From: Austwickia sp.
Lineage (GTDB): Bacteria > Actinomycetota > Actinomycetes > Actinomycetales > Dermatophilaceae
DNA length: 64,000 nt
Assembly: GCA_016699675.1 (NCBI GenBank)
Contig: CP064985.1
Coordinates: 3,782,001 to 3,846,000 of the forward strand
Reading direction: 5' to 3'
The notes under the pieces were generated by a model that was given only the letters and a program-made list of their open reading frames with translations, searched no databases and had not been told where the DNA came from. Both the position numbers and the translations under genes were made by a program. Every line of letters starts with the position of its first letter. Positions within the stretch are counted from its first letter, which is position 1. Positions 8,503 through 16,847 of the stretch are shown piece after piece.

Positions 8503-9452
8503 CGGGCGGCTCCCGGAGTGGCGCGGCCGTCCTCGAGGTGGCGGCGGTCCTCGACGAGCCGCGCGACGAGCTCCGCGAGCTGGGCGTCGCCGACGAGGCG
8601 GGCGCCGTCGGCGTCGGCGATCCCGCAGGTCGGGTAGATGCGCCGAGCCAGGTCCGGGCCGCCGGTGCCGGTGTCGTCGTCGGCGGCGTCGTACAGGGCC
8701 TCGACCGCGATCCGCAGCGCCGCGTCGGCCTCGAGGCCGGGCCGCCACAGCTTCTTCAGGGCGCCGCGGGCGAAAAGGGCCCCCGAGCCGACCCCGGCGT
8801 ACGCGTGCTCCTCGTAGCAGCCGCCGGCCACGTCGTAGCTGAAGATCCGGCCCCCGCCCGGGGTGCCGGACTCCGGGCGCGCGTCGGCGTACCCCGCGAA
8901 CAGCGGGACCACCGGCAGCCCCCGCAGCGCGAGCCCGAGGTTGGCCCGGATCATCGTCCGCAACCGGTTGGCGCGACCCTCCAGCGAGAGCGGGGCGCCC
9001 TCGATCTTCTCGTAGTGCTCGAGCTCGACCTGGTAGAGCGCGACGAGCTCGGTGGCCACGCCCGCGACCCCGGCGATGCCGACCAGGGAGGTCTCGTCGG
9101 CGACGAAGACCTTGTCGATGGTGCGGTTCGCGATGAGGTGCCCGGCGGTCGCCCGGCGGTCCCCCGCCATCACCACCCCGCCGTTGAAGGCGACGGCCAC
9201 GATCGTCGTGCCGTGCGCCGCGCCCAAGGCGCCGACGGCGCCGGTGAGTTCCGCGGGTCCGGTCACTCCGGTCAGTCCAGCCAGGCCGGGCAGGTCCGTG
9301 ACGTCGGCCTGCGAGACCGGCAGCAGCTCGGGGGCGTGCTCGGCGAGGAAGGCGGCGAAGCTGCTGGTGGTCGCGGAGAGGTACGCCGGGGGCAGGCCTG
9401 CCTGCGCGCCTCGGCCGGTCCCTCCCTCAGCGCCGGTGGGCAAAGGCCTCAC
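8499..9452 (-). CDS. prcB: 20S proteasome beta subunit (catalytic)
   Basis: Threonine-protease subunit of the proteasome. The precursor is 317 residues. Autocleavage should occur at G81/T82 in AHGTTIVAVAF, which frees the catalytic Thr1. Asp and Lys of the active site are seen in the following strands (MAGDRRAT; TIDKVFVADE). The 81-residue propeptide is longer than the 57 residues of the Mycobacterium tuberculosis protein and is rich in Gly-Leu-Thr. The GTG start overlaps the pup TGA (GTGA), and the gene end overlaps prcA. Together with PrcA it forms the alpha7-beta7-beta7-alpha7 barrel. Confidence 0.97.
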   Translation of the reverse strand: MRPLPTGAEGGTGRGAQAGLPPAYLSATTSSFAAFLAEHAPELLPVSQADVTDLPGLAGLTGVTGPAELTGAVGALGAAHGTTIVAVAFNGGVVMAGDRRATAGHLIANRTIDKVFVADETSLVGIAGVAGVATELVALYQVELEHYEKIEGAPLSLEGRANRLRTMIRANLGLALRGLPVVPLFAGYADARPESGTPGGGRIFSYDVAGGCYEEHAYAGVGSGALFARGALKKLWRPGLEADAALRIAVEALYDAADDDTGTGGPDLARRIYPTCGIADADGARLVGDAQLAELVARLVEDRRHLEDGRATPGAAR

Positions 9453-9655
9453 TGGCCGCCCTTCTGCACAAAGCCGCGCACGAACTCCTCTGCGTTGGCC
9501 TCCAGGACCGCGTCGATGTCGTCGAGGACCGCGTCGATGTCGGCGTCCAGCTCGGCCTTGCGGGCCGCGGCCTGCGGGGCGGGCGGGCCGGGGTCGACCG
9601 GCGGCTCGGGCGCCGGGCGGTCGTGTTGCGGGCGAATCTGCTCCTGGCCTGCCAT
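9449..9655 (-). CDS. pup: Prokaryotic ubiquitin-like protein Pup
   Basis: Small disordered protein modifier, joined to lysines by PafA after Dop converts its C-terminal Gln to Glu. The 68 residues end in VQKGGQ, the diagnostic C terminus, preceded by the coiled segment that Arc binds (LDADIDAVLDDIDAVLEANA, about 36-55). The N-terminal third is unusually Pro-rich instead of the more common Gly/Asp-rich segment. The ATG at 9655 is chosen over one ten codons upstream because a strong GGAGGA lies 6 nt before it. It overlaps prcB. In most relatives dop sits directly upstream; here 1.3 kb separates them. Confidence 0.97.
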   Translation of the reverse strand: MAGQEQIRPQHDRPAPEPPVDPGPPAPQAAARKAELDADIDAVLDDIDAVLEANAEEFVRGFVQKGGQ

Positions 9656-9683
9656 GAAATCCTCCTGACGGATGCTGCAGCCC

Positions 9684-9689
9684 ACCCTA
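9684..9689 (-). promoter_or_regulatory. Candidate -10 (TAGGGT) for the pup-prcBA-pafA operon
   Basis: TAGGGT lies about 28 nt before the pup ATG, leaving room for a short leader carrying the GGAGGA site. No clear -35 is seen. Some promoter is expected here because an inserted gene separates pup from dop. Confidence 0.35.
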
Positions 9690-9727
9690 GTTGCCCCACG
9701 GTCACCCCTGTGGAGGTCCCGGCACCC

Positions 9728-9811
9728 GCCGACGACGCCGGTTGTCGCCGATGACGCCGGGTTCCGACGAAAGCACCCGCAGCAGTGAGTGTTGGCGTCG
9801 CTAGCCGGCGC
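9728..9811. repeat. Flanking direct repeat A of the AbiEi/Vsr-like cassette
   Basis: This segment starts with GCCGACGACGCCGGTT and continues through CCGACGAAA, AGTGAGTGT and CCGGCGC. The same ordered words recur in the same orientation at 10838-10901. Copy A has about 16 extra bases near its start. It ends 8 nt before the stop codon of the enclosed gene. Confidence 0.8.
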
Positions 9812-9818
9812 AACCGGC

Positions 9819-10744
9819 TCAAAGCTGCTCGACGGTTGCCCCGGCGAGGCGCACGCCCTGCCGAAGCCGGTCGCGGATCAGGGTGGGCCGCCCGAGGTCC
9901 GCCCAGATGAACCGGACGAAGTACCACCCGTCAGCGTGTAGGTCCTCCTCGCGCTCCTTCTCGGCTCGCAGCGCCCGGTGGTCCGGGTATTTACCCAGTC
10001 CATCGAACTCCACCGCTACCCGAGTGCCGCGGAGCACCATGTCCAGGCGGTACCGCCCATGCTGCGTGACCACCTCGACCTGCAGGTCCACAGCCATCCC
10101 CCATGACTGGATCTGCCACCGCAGCAGGGACTCCCCCGGCGACTCGCTGCGTCCGTCGAGTCGGGCCAACGTCGCGCGTACGGCGGCAATCCCCCTGCCG
10201 CGGGGGCTGCGGCGGCCGCCAGGTCCGCGGGCGTGACCAGCCTCCGGTGCAGGGCGGCGTCGCCGGCCACGAGCAGGGTCTTCGGCCCGGCAGAGCGGCC
10301 CGACTGGATCAGCGCATCCGCCGGCACAACGAGCCGGGAGCTCGTCGCCAGGTCCGCTGTGGAGGTGTCGCAGGGGTGCAGGATGTGGTCGCGGCGACGC
10401 CGGTACGTCCGGCCTGCGCGCGACGTCAGATGCGCCGTGCCGAGCTGTACGCCGTACAGGGGCAGGCCGTGACCCGCCAGGGCCGACGTGTGACTCAGCA
10501 CGGCTCGACCTTCATAGCGGTCCCGAATCGCCTCCGCCCGACGCAGATGCGCCAGGGCCCGGTCGGCCGCCGGGCTATCGGTCGGTGTGACGGGGAGCGC
10601 GTAACGCCCCCGCGTGAGCCGGGTCAGTGCCCCGGTGCGTATGGCGGTGCGCAGATCCCGCTCGGTCAGCCCCGCCGACATGGCCGAGCTGGTCGAGATC
10701 ACACCAACCCGGCCCAGCTCCTCGAGGATCTCCGTCGTCGTCAT
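9819..10744 (-). pseudogene. AbiEi-type winged-helix / DUF559 (Vsr-like) endonuclease gene, frameshifted
   Basis: The 5' part, from the ATG at 10744, encodes an AbiEi-antitoxin-like winged helix (EILEELGRVGVISTSSAMSA; RGRYALPV) and the linker domain with VLSHTSALAGHGLPL. Near 10195-10215, in a C/G-rich run, the frame changes. The C-terminal DUF559 domain, a PD-(D/E)XK fold related to Vsr endonucleases, continues in another frame to 9819, with VAVEFDG and EKEREEDLHADGWYFVRF. Such fused proteins are scattered, strain-variable genes in actinobacteria; their role is unproven. It is flanked by direct repeats and interrupts the usual dop-pup linkage, which suggests acquisition. Whether the shift is a real mutation or a sequencing error cannot be told here. 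Confidence 0.8.
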
Positions 10745-10837
10745 GACGTCACGGTGGCGCCCCCGGCAAGGTGGCGGGCGGGAGGCCAGTTGGCCTGTGG
10801 ATGGGCGCTGATCACGTCGGGGGTGTGGACGGTTGCC

Positions 10838-10901
10838 GCCGACGACGCCGGTTCCCGACGAAACGCCCGCTGAAGTGAGTGTCGGTGTCGGTACCCGGCG
10901 C
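10838..10901. repeat. Flanking direct repeat B of the AbiEi/Vsr-like cassette
   Basis: Same orientation and word order as 9728-9811 (GCCGACGACGCCGGTT, CCGACGAAA, AGTGAGTGT, CCGGCGC), without the internal 16-base insertion. It lies just downstream of the dop stop and about 95 nt before the enclosed gene's ATG. Confidence 0.8.
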
Positions 10902-10953
10902 CGCCACAGGAAAGGTGCTCGAACGCTGACCTGGCCGGCCGCTCCGGCAGGGC

Positions 10954-12528
10954 TCAGTGCGCGGTCAGCTCGTCGAGCAGGGCGGCCACGTCGGGGCAGC
11001 GGTCCAGCAGCGCCGCCGTACGCTCGCGAGTCCCGCGCAGCGGCTCCAGCGTCGACACCCGCTGCAGCGCCCCGCGCCCCGGCACGTCGAACACCAGGCT
11101 GTCCCAGGAGGCGGCGACGACCGCGTCGCCGTACCGCCGCAGGCACTCCCCCCGGAACCAGGCCCGCGTGTCCGCGGGCGGGGTGTCGACCGCACGCCGT
11201 ACGTCGTCGTCGCCGACCAGCCGCTCGATCCGCCCCGCCGCCTCCAACCGGCGCGCGAGGCCCTTGCCGGGGCGCAGGTCCGACCACTGGATGTCGATGG
11301 CCGCCAGCCGCGGATCGTCCCAGGCCAGCCCGTCGCGATCCCGATAGCCCTGCAGCAGCTTGAGCTTGGCCACCCAGTCCACCAGCGACGCCGCGCTCAT
11401 CGGGTCGGCCTCCAGCCGGGTCAGCAGGTCCTCCCAGCGCAGCAGCACCTCGGCCGTGGCGGGGTCCACCTCGCCGCCGGTGCTCCGCGCGAGGTGGCCC
11501 TGAACGAGCTGGTAGTAGGCCCACTGCAGCTGCAGCCCGGTGATCGTCCGGCCGCTCTCGGTGCGCACCGTGGCCCGCAAGGTCGGATCATGCGACAGCA
11601 CGTGCATCGCGGCCACCGGATCGTGCGGCATGAGGTCGGCACCGCGGACGCCGTACGCCGCGAGCCCGCCCGCCTCGATCATCCCCAACACCAGGCTGGT
11701 CGCGCCCATCCGCACCAGGCCGGCCACGTCCGCGAACGTGGCGTCGCCGACGATGACGTGCAGGCGGCGATACCGCTCCGCGGTCGCGTGCGGCTCGTCC
11801 CGGGTGTTGATGATCGGCCGGCGGAACGTCGTCTCCAGCCCGACCCGCTGCTCGAAGAAGTCGGCCCGGGAGGAGATCTGAAAACCGGCCACCCCGGACT
11901 CCGCGCCGATCCCCACCCGGCCCGCCCCGCAGATCAGCGGCCGGGCCACGAAGAACGGCGTGAGGTCCGTGACGATCCGCTCGAACGGGGTCTCCCGCGT
12001 CATCAGGTAGTTCTCGTGGAAGCCGTAGCTGGCGCCCTTGCCGTCGGTGTTGTTCTTGTAGAGCACCACCGGGTCGCCGTGCCGCGGGTCGTTCGCCGGA
12101 GCCTGCTCGGGCGCCTCGCCCGCGAGCAGATCCATGGCGTACGCCGCGACCAGCTCGCCCGCGCGGTCGAAGACCACGGCGTCGCGGGGGTTCGTGACCT
12201 CGGGCGCGCTGTACTCCGGGTGGGCGTGATCGACATACAAGCGCGCCCCGTTGGTGAGGATCACGTTCGCGACCGTCGGGTCGTCCGCCCACTCGTCGGT
12301 GAGCATGCTGGGGTGCGCCACCCGGCGGTTCAGCGCCCAGCCGCGCGCGTCGATCAGCGGGCTCTCCCCCACGTAGTCCCACTGGTGGGCCAGGTGCCGG
12401 TGTCCGTGGGCCTGCGCGTACGCCTGCACGACCCGCCCCGAGTTCACCATCGGGTTCGCGTCGGGCCGACCCGGCACGGAAATCCCGAACTCGGTCTCCG
12501 TCCCCATCACCCGGCCGACCCCGGTCAT
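10954..12528 (-). CDS. dop: Pup deamidase / depupylase Dop
   Basis: Converts the C-terminal Gln of Pup to Glu before ligation and also removes Pup from substrates. The 524-residue product starts with MGTETEFGIS after seven extra residues. It has the Dop-specific KNNTDGKGASYGFHENYLM block (about 158-176) and INTRDEPHATAERYRRLHVI, the nucleotide-binding region shared with PafA. Between them lies the longer loop typical of Dop. The ATG at 12528 overlaps the TGA of a 35-codon ORF (ATGA), so dop translation is probably coupled to it. Downstream, an inserted gene lies between dop and pup. Confidence 0.96.
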   Translation of the reverse strand: MTGVGRVMGTETEFGISVPGRPDANPMVNSGRVVQAYAQAHGHRHLAHQWDYVGESPLIDARGWALNRRVAHPSMLTDEWADDPTVANVILTNGARLYVDHAHPEYSAPEVTNPRDAVVFDRAGELVAAYAMDLLAGEAPEQAPANDPRHGDPVVLYKNNTDGKGASYGFHENYLMTRETPFERIVTDLTPFFVARPLICGAGRVGIGAESGVAGFQISSRADFFEQRVGLETTFRRPIINTRDEPHATAERYRRLHVIVGDATFADVAGLVRMGATSLVLGMIEAGGLAAYGVRGADLMPHDPVAAMHVLSHDPTLRATVRTESGRTITGLQLQWAYYQLVQGHLARSTGGEVDPATAEVLLRWEDLLTRLEADPMSAASLVDWVAKLKLLQGYRDRDGLAWDDPRLAAIDIQWSDLRPGKGLARRLEAAGRIERLVGDDDVRRAVDTPPADTRAWFRGECLRRYGDAVVAASWDSLVFDVPGRGALQRVSTLEPLRGTRERTAALLDRCPDVAALLDELTAH

Positions 12529-12632
12529 GGTTGTTCGCCCCTGCTCATGCTCGACCGTCGCGCTCGTCGCGCTTCCCCGGCTCGCCGCATCGTCAGCGGC
12601 ACCCGCCGTACCCGCGCTTCCTCGCCGCTCAT
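12525..12632 (-). CDS. 35-codon ORF coupled to dop, N terminus like TrmI
   Basis: A short basic peptide whose stop codon overlaps the dop ATG (ATGA). Its first 13 codons read MSGEEARVRRVPL. The tRNA methyltransferase gene starting at 24573 opens with MSGEDTQVRRVPL, and about 35 of 39 nucleotides match. A TAGGCT hexamer lies 7 nt before its ATG. Arg and Ala dominate the rest of the peptide. It may be a leader that couples translation to dop, or a relic of a duplicated trmI start region. No family is recognised, and the peptide may have no function of its own. Confidence 0.55.
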   Translation of the reverse strand: MSGEEARVRRVPLTMRRAGEARRARRSSMSRGEQP

Positions 12633-12639
12633 GCCGGCC

Positions 12640-12645
12640 AGCCTA
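12640..12645 (-). promoter_or_regulatory. -10 element (TAGGCT) for the leader ORF-dop transcript
   Basis: TAGGCT lies 7 nt before the ATG of the 35-codon ORF that overlaps dop, again the leaderless pattern. Confidence 0.5.
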
Positions 12646-12710
12646 CGCACGCCGGCATCGGGTCACCGGGCGGTGGCCCGGGCTCAGCATGCGGTGTCGG
12701 AGCACCCGCC

Positions 12711-12716
12711 TAGAGT
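12711..12716 (+). promoter_or_regulatory. -10 element (TAGAGT) of the methyltransferase gene at 12724
   Basis: The hexamer lies 7 nt before the ATG and no ribosome site is present. Confidence 0.5.
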
Positions 12717-12723
12717 GAGCGCC

Positions 12724-13584
12724 ATGTCCGAGCATCTCTCCGAGCAGGGGACCCACGAGCCCGTCGCGCCGCAGACCCGCTGGGCGCGGGCCACCGGCGG
12801 CGAGGCGGGCGAGGACTACGCGCGGCGGATGACGCAGGCCAGCGCCGACGCCGAGGCCGCCGGCCGGGACGCCCACGGGGAGGCGCGCTTCGTGCACGCC
12901 CTCGCCGAGCGCGCGCTGGACCGGCCGACCGCCCGCGTGCTCGACGCGGGCTGCGGCACCGGCCGGGTCGCGATCGCCCTGCACGCGATGGGCCACCCCG
13001 TGATGGGCATCGACGCCGACCTGTCCATGCTGCGGGTGGCGGCCGAGGTGGCCCCCAAGATCCCGTTCTGGCTCTCCGACCTGGCCGAACTCGACGTGCC
13101 CCAGGCCGCCATCGCCGGCGGCTTCGACGTCGTGGTGCTGGCCGGCAACGTCGTGCCGTACCTGGCCGACGGCACCCTGCCGGCCGTCCTCGCCGAACTC
13201 GCCCGGGTGACCAGGCGCGGCGGTCTCGTCGTGGCCGGCTTCGGCATCCACCCCACCGACCTGCCGGCGGGGCTGCCGGTGGTCGGGGTGGCCGAGTACG
13301 ACGCCGCGGCGGCGGCCGCCGGGCTGGAGCCGGCGGAGCGGTACGCCGGGTGGGGTCGGGAACCCTTCGCCAACGACGCGACGTACGCCGTGTCGGTGCA
13401 CCGCCTGGTGACCCCGCCGCCGCCCCGCGACGCGGCCGACCAGGCCGGATCCAGCGACGACGCGGGCATGCTGCCCGCCGGGCGCATCACGAGGCCCCGG
13501 GAGCCGCTCATCGCCGGCGACGGGAGCGACCAGCCCAGCCGCGGCGGCCTGCGCGGGCTGCGTGGGTTGTTTGGACGCCGGTGA
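12724..13584 (+). CDS. Class I SAM-dependent methyltransferase
   Basis: Predicted methyltransferase of unknown substrate, 286 residues. The SAM-binding motif I is clear (VLDAGCGTGRVAIALHAMGH, about 75-94). The acidic loop MGIDADLSM follows, then the post-motif region FDVVVLAGNVVPYL and TRRGGLVVAGFG, a Methyltransf_25/11-type fold. The last 50 residues are low complexity and end in Gly-Leu-Arg repeats, probably disordered. The ATG follows a leaderless-type promoter divergent from the dop transcript. Its stop shares a base with the start of the next gene (TGATG), so it is coupled to the esterase. Confidence 0.85.
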   Translation: MSEHLSEQGTHEPVAPQTRWARATGGEAGEDYARRMTQASADAEAAGRDAHGEARFVHALAERALDRPTARVLDAGCGTGRVAIALHAMGHPVMGIDADLSMLRVAAEVAPKIPFWLSDLAELDVPQAAIAGGFDVVVLAGNVVPYLADGTLPAVLAELARVTRRGGLVVAGFGIHPTDLPAGLPVVGVAEYDAAAAAAGLEPAERYAGWGREPFANDATYAVSVHRLVTPPPPRDAADQAGSSDDAGMLPAGRITRPREPLIAGDGSDQPSRGGLRGLRGLFGRR

Positions 13585-14708
13585 TGCTTGAACCGCGGCA
13601 CTTGCCGTGGCGGGTGCGGCTCATCGACGCGATCGCGCGCCGGACCGGGGACTCGGTCACGGCCATGGACCACGACGCCATCGAGGCTGCCCGCGGCCAC
13701 GTCCGGCCCCCGCGGCCCCCGGTGTCCTGGGTCACCGGGGCGGTGCTGCCGTCGGTGCGCATCGACGCCCGCACGGCCACGGTCGACGACGCGGATCGGC
13801 TAGGTGGCGGTGGCCCCCCGGGCGATCCGGAGCGGCCGAGCGACCCGGGCCGACCGGACGAGGAGACCCGGCCACGCGGCAGCCGCGAGATCGGGATCCG
13901 GCGGTACCGGCCGCGCCGGCACCTGCGCGCCCGCCTCCCCACCCCGGACGCCCTCCCGATGGTCGTGTTCTTCCACGGCGGGGGCTGGGCGATGGGCAGC
14001 GTGAGCGGGTACGACCCGCTGTGCAGCTACCTCGCCGACAGCCTGTCCGCCCTGGTCGCCAGCGTCGACTACCGGCTCGCGCCGCACCACCCGGCCCCGG
14101 CGGCGGCCGACGACGCCTTGGCGGCGACGCTGTGGCTGTGGGAGCACGCCGCCGAGGTCGGCGGCGACCCGGACCGGATGGCCGTGTGCGGCGACTCGGC
14201 CGGCGGGAACCTGGCGACGGTCGTGGCCCAAGCGCTGCGCGACCGGGCGGAGTCCGGCGCGGGCACGGCGGGTACGGCGGGGGCGGCCGGCCCGCGGCTG
14301 CGCCACCAGGCCCTCATCTACCCCTCCGTGGACTCGACCCGGCTGACCCCCTCGAAGATGGCCCGGGCGCGCGGCCCGATCATGACCCGGAGTGATACCG
14401 ACACCTATCTGGCGCACTACCTGGGGCTCGGGGAGGGCGCGCTCTCGGCGTACGACATCCGCGTCTCCCCCGCCCTCGGCCGACTCGACGGGCTGCCGCC
14501 GACGCTCATCCAGTCCGCCGAGTTCGACCCGCTGCGGGACGAGGCCATCGCCTACGGCGAGGCCCTCGAGGCGGCCGGGGTGCCGGTGGTGAGCACGACG
14601 TACGCCGGCGCGGTGCACGGGTTCGCGTCCTTCCCCGCCGGGGCGCCCGGCGGGTTCCGGCACCGGGCGGAACTCACCCGCGAGATCGGCCGCTACCTGC
14701 TCGCCTGA
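13584..14708 (+). CDS. Alpha/beta hydrolase, HSL-type esterase/lipase
   Basis: Esterase of the hormone-sensitive-lipase family. The oxyanion-hole motif FFHGGGWAMGS lies near residue 130. The nucleophile is in GDSAGG near 200, and the acid and base residues are in AEFDPLRDEA and AGAVHGF toward the end. The product is 374 residues, slightly longer than the usual 310-340 because of an N-terminal segment with an Arg/Pro/Gly-rich insertion (about 70-115). The ATG overlaps the stop of the upstream methyltransferase. No signal peptide is seen. Its substrate is unknown. Confidence 0.9.
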   Translation: MLEPRHLPWRVRLIDAIARRTGDSVTAMDHDAIEAARGHVRPPRPPVSWVTGAVLPSVRIDARTATVDDADRLGGGGPPGDPERPSDPGRPDEETRPRGSREIGIRRYRPRRHLRARLPTPDALPMVVFFHGGGWAMGSVSGYDPLCSYLADSLSALVASVDYRLAPHHPAPAAADDALAATLWLWEHAAEVGGDPDRMAVCGDSAGGNLATVVAQALRDRAESGAGTAGTAGAAGPRLRHQALIYPSVDSTRLTPSKMARARGPIMTRSDTDTYLAHYLGLGEGALSAYDIRVSPALGRLDGLPPTLIQSAEFDPLRDEAIAYGEALEAAGVPVVSTTYAGAVHGFASFPAGAPGGFRHRAELTREIGRYLLA

Positions 14709-14793
14709 CCCGCAACGTCATCGGGGCGCTGGCTGATTCGCCGAGGCGGGCCCCTGCCGTAGGGGTATTGATCCGCGCGAGGACAGCACGGAT

Positions 14794-15568
14794 TCAGAGT
14801 TCGCGGCGCCGGAAGACCAGGACGGCGGCCGCGCACAGCAGAACCACCAGCGCGAGGGTCGACAGGACCGGGCCCAGCGCCTCCGCGGGGCGGCCCGCGG
14901 CCAGCGCCGCCGGCAGGTCGCGCATCCCGGCCGGGCTGACGCGCCTCAGCGGCGCCCAGAGAGCGGCCAGGGTGAGCAGCAGGTGGGCGGCGAGGCCCAC
15001 GCCTGCGGCGGCCCCGTGGAGTTCACGCAGGTGGAGGCGAGGACCATGAGGGCCACGTACAGGCTGCCGAGGGCCAGCCAGGCCGCGACCGCCGCGGCCA
15101 GCGGCCGACGGGTGCGGCGGGGAACAGCAGCCGCGTCACGACCCACGTCAGCGCAGTGCCGACCGCGACGGCCACGGCGAGGACGACCGCGTGGGTGGCC
15201 GCCTTGGTGAGCACGAACGCCGCGCGCGGCAAGGGCTTGGTGAGCACCAGCACCGCCGTACCCGCCCGGCACTCCCCCGCGACCACGCCCGCGAGCAGCA
15301 CCACGACGAGAAACAGCACGAGATCGCCGAGATTCTTCGTCCACTGCAGATAGGCGTCGACGTACGTGGGCTCCGGGATCGGCAGGCCGGCGGCTCCCGC
15401 ATCCCCCAGCGTCGCGCCCAGGATCTCCCGGATGTAGCGCGCCGTCAGCGGCCCCGTCACTGCGAAGACCCCCAAGACCGCGAACAGGACCTACGCCCGC
15501 CACCCCCGCAGGAACTCCTGGAGTTCCTTGCGGGCGAACGTGGCGACCGCGTGCGCGCCCGGGCTCAT
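14794..15568 (-). pseudogene. ABC-2 type transporter permease, broken
   Basis: Membrane permease that would pair with the ATPase just upstream (ATGA overlap at 15565-15568). From the ATG at 15568 the frame runs 25 codons, then hits a TAG at 15491-15493. The same frame resumes with a hydrophobic segment (LFAVLGVFAVTGPLTARYI) and continues through VLFLVVVLLAGVVAGE to about 15135. The similarity then moves to a second frame (WLALGSLYVALMVLAST), and near 15020 to a third (AAHLLLTLAALWAPL) that ends in RRREL. One nonsense change plus two frameshifts suggest real decay, though base-call errors could add to the count. Typical ABC-2 features are otherwise present. Confidence 0.8.
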
Positions 15569-16533
15569 CGGTCCACCCCGATCAGCTCGATGAAGGCGTC
15601 CTCCAGCCGCGTCTCCCGCGGTTCGAAGCGGGCCAGGCCTAGGCCGGCGTCGGCCAACAACCGGGGCACGACCTCCCCTGCGGCGTCCAGGTCGTCGGCG
15701 GCGACCTCGCAGGCCGGGTGCCCCTCGATCTCGACGATGTCGACGCGCGCCGCCCACGGTTGGCCTCGCAATGTGTCCGCCAACCGCGCCGTGGCCGCAG
15801 CGCCGCCCGTCACCTGTACGAGGAGGCGACGGCTCGCGCCGTACCCGGACTTCACCTCCGCGATCGGACCCTGACGCGCGACGCGACCGGCGTCGATGAC
15901 GGCGACGGTGTCCGCCACCCGCTCGACGTCGGACAGGATGTGGGTCGAGAACAGCACGGTGGTGCGGCCGGCCAACGCCGCGATCATCGCCAGCACGTCG
16001 CGCCGGCCGAGCGGGTCCAGGGCGGAGGTGGGTTCGTCGAGGATCAGGACCTGCGGGGCGTTGACCAGCGCCTGGGCAATGCCGAGGCGCTGCTTCATCC
16101 CCCGCGAATAGCCGCCCACCCGCTGGGCGACGCCGGTGAGTCCCGCCAGGTCGAGCGGGGTCTCGACCCGCGTCTCGAGGGTTCGCCCGCGCAGCCCGAA
16201 CAGGCCCCCGCAGAAGCGCAGGAACTCAGGGCCGGCCATCCAGGGGTAGTAGCCCGGGACGTCCGGTAGGTACCCTACCACCGCCCGCACGTCGTCCCCG
16301 GACCGTGTGACGTCGCGGCCCAGGACCCGAAGGGACCCCGCGCTGGGGGCCGCGAGGCCGAGCATGATCCGCAGGGTGGTGGTCTTCCCCGCGCCGTTGC
16401 GGCCGAGGAAGCCGAAGACCGAACCGGGGGCGACCGTCAGGTCGACGCCGTCCAGGACGCGCCGACCGTCGTACGTCTTGACCAGCCCCTCGACGGCGAT
16501 CGCGGGCTCCGTCGGGCGGGCGGCGCCGATCAC
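15565..16533 (-). CDS. ABC transporter ATP-binding protein
   Basis: Nucleotide-binding subunit of an ABC-2 exporter, 322 residues. Walker A is GRNGAGKTT near residue 43, the signature is YSRGMKQRLGIAQAL near 145, and Walker B is VLILDEPTSALDP, followed by a switch His in STHIL. A C-terminal regulatory extension of about 100 residues is typical of the CcmA/DrrA type. The GTG start overlaps the stop of the small upstream gene (GTGA), and the stop overlaps the permease start. This gene is intact although its permease and the locus's first membrane protein are broken. Confidence 0.93.
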   Translation of the reverse strand: MIGAARPTEPAIAVEGLVKTYDGRRVLDGVDLTVAPGSVFGFLGRNGAGKTTTLRIMLGLAAPSAGSLRVLGRDVTRSGDDVRAVVGYLPDVPGYYPWMAGPEFLRFCGGLFGLRGRTLETRVETPLDLAGLTGVAQRVGGYSRGMKQRLGIAQALVNAPQVLILDEPTSALDPLGRRDVLAMIAALAGRTTVLFSTHILSDVERVADTVAVIDAGRVARQGPIAEVKSGYGASRRLLVQVTGGAAATARLADTLRGQPWAARVDIVEIEGHPACEVAADDLDAAGEVVPRLLADAGLGLARFEPRETRLEDAFIELIGVDR

Positions 16534-16847
16534 GACGATGCCGGCGGGCGCTCGCCGTACAGCGACTCGACCGCCCGCGCGACGGCGTCCGGGGCCGGCG
16601 GCTGGTCCCCCCGTCGCGCCGCCTCGGGCACGGGCTCGGCCGCGCGACCGACGGCGAGGAACACGAGCGGCCCCACCAGCTGACCGAAGACGATCACGAG
16701 GAGCCAACCCCAGCGCGGGAGCAGCGCCAGGCGCTCATCGGGGGTGCGGTGCCACCGGACCAGCGCGACGATCATCAGCGTCAGCTGAGCCGCCACCAAC
16801 AGGCCGATCAGCGCCCGCCCGGTCGGGTCCAGCGCGTCCCAGCTCAT
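16530..16847 (-). CDS. Small membrane protein with PLDc_N domain
   Basis: A 105-residue protein with two membrane helices (about 14-35 and 51-70) and the phospholipase-D N-terminal (PLDc_N) pattern RWGWLLVIVFGQLVGPLVFLA. The domain is a membrane anchor and has no known catalysis. It is often found in actinobacterial ABC-exporter operons. An AGGAGG ribosome site lies 7 nt before the ATG, and the gene overlaps both neighbours by four bases. The tail is acidic and Pro-rich. Confidence 0.85.
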   Translation of the reverse strand: MSWDALDPTGRALIGLLVAAQLTLMIVALVRWHRTPDERLALLPRWGWLLVIVFGQLVGPLVFLAVGRAAEPVPEAARRGDQPPAPDAVARAVESLYGERPPASS

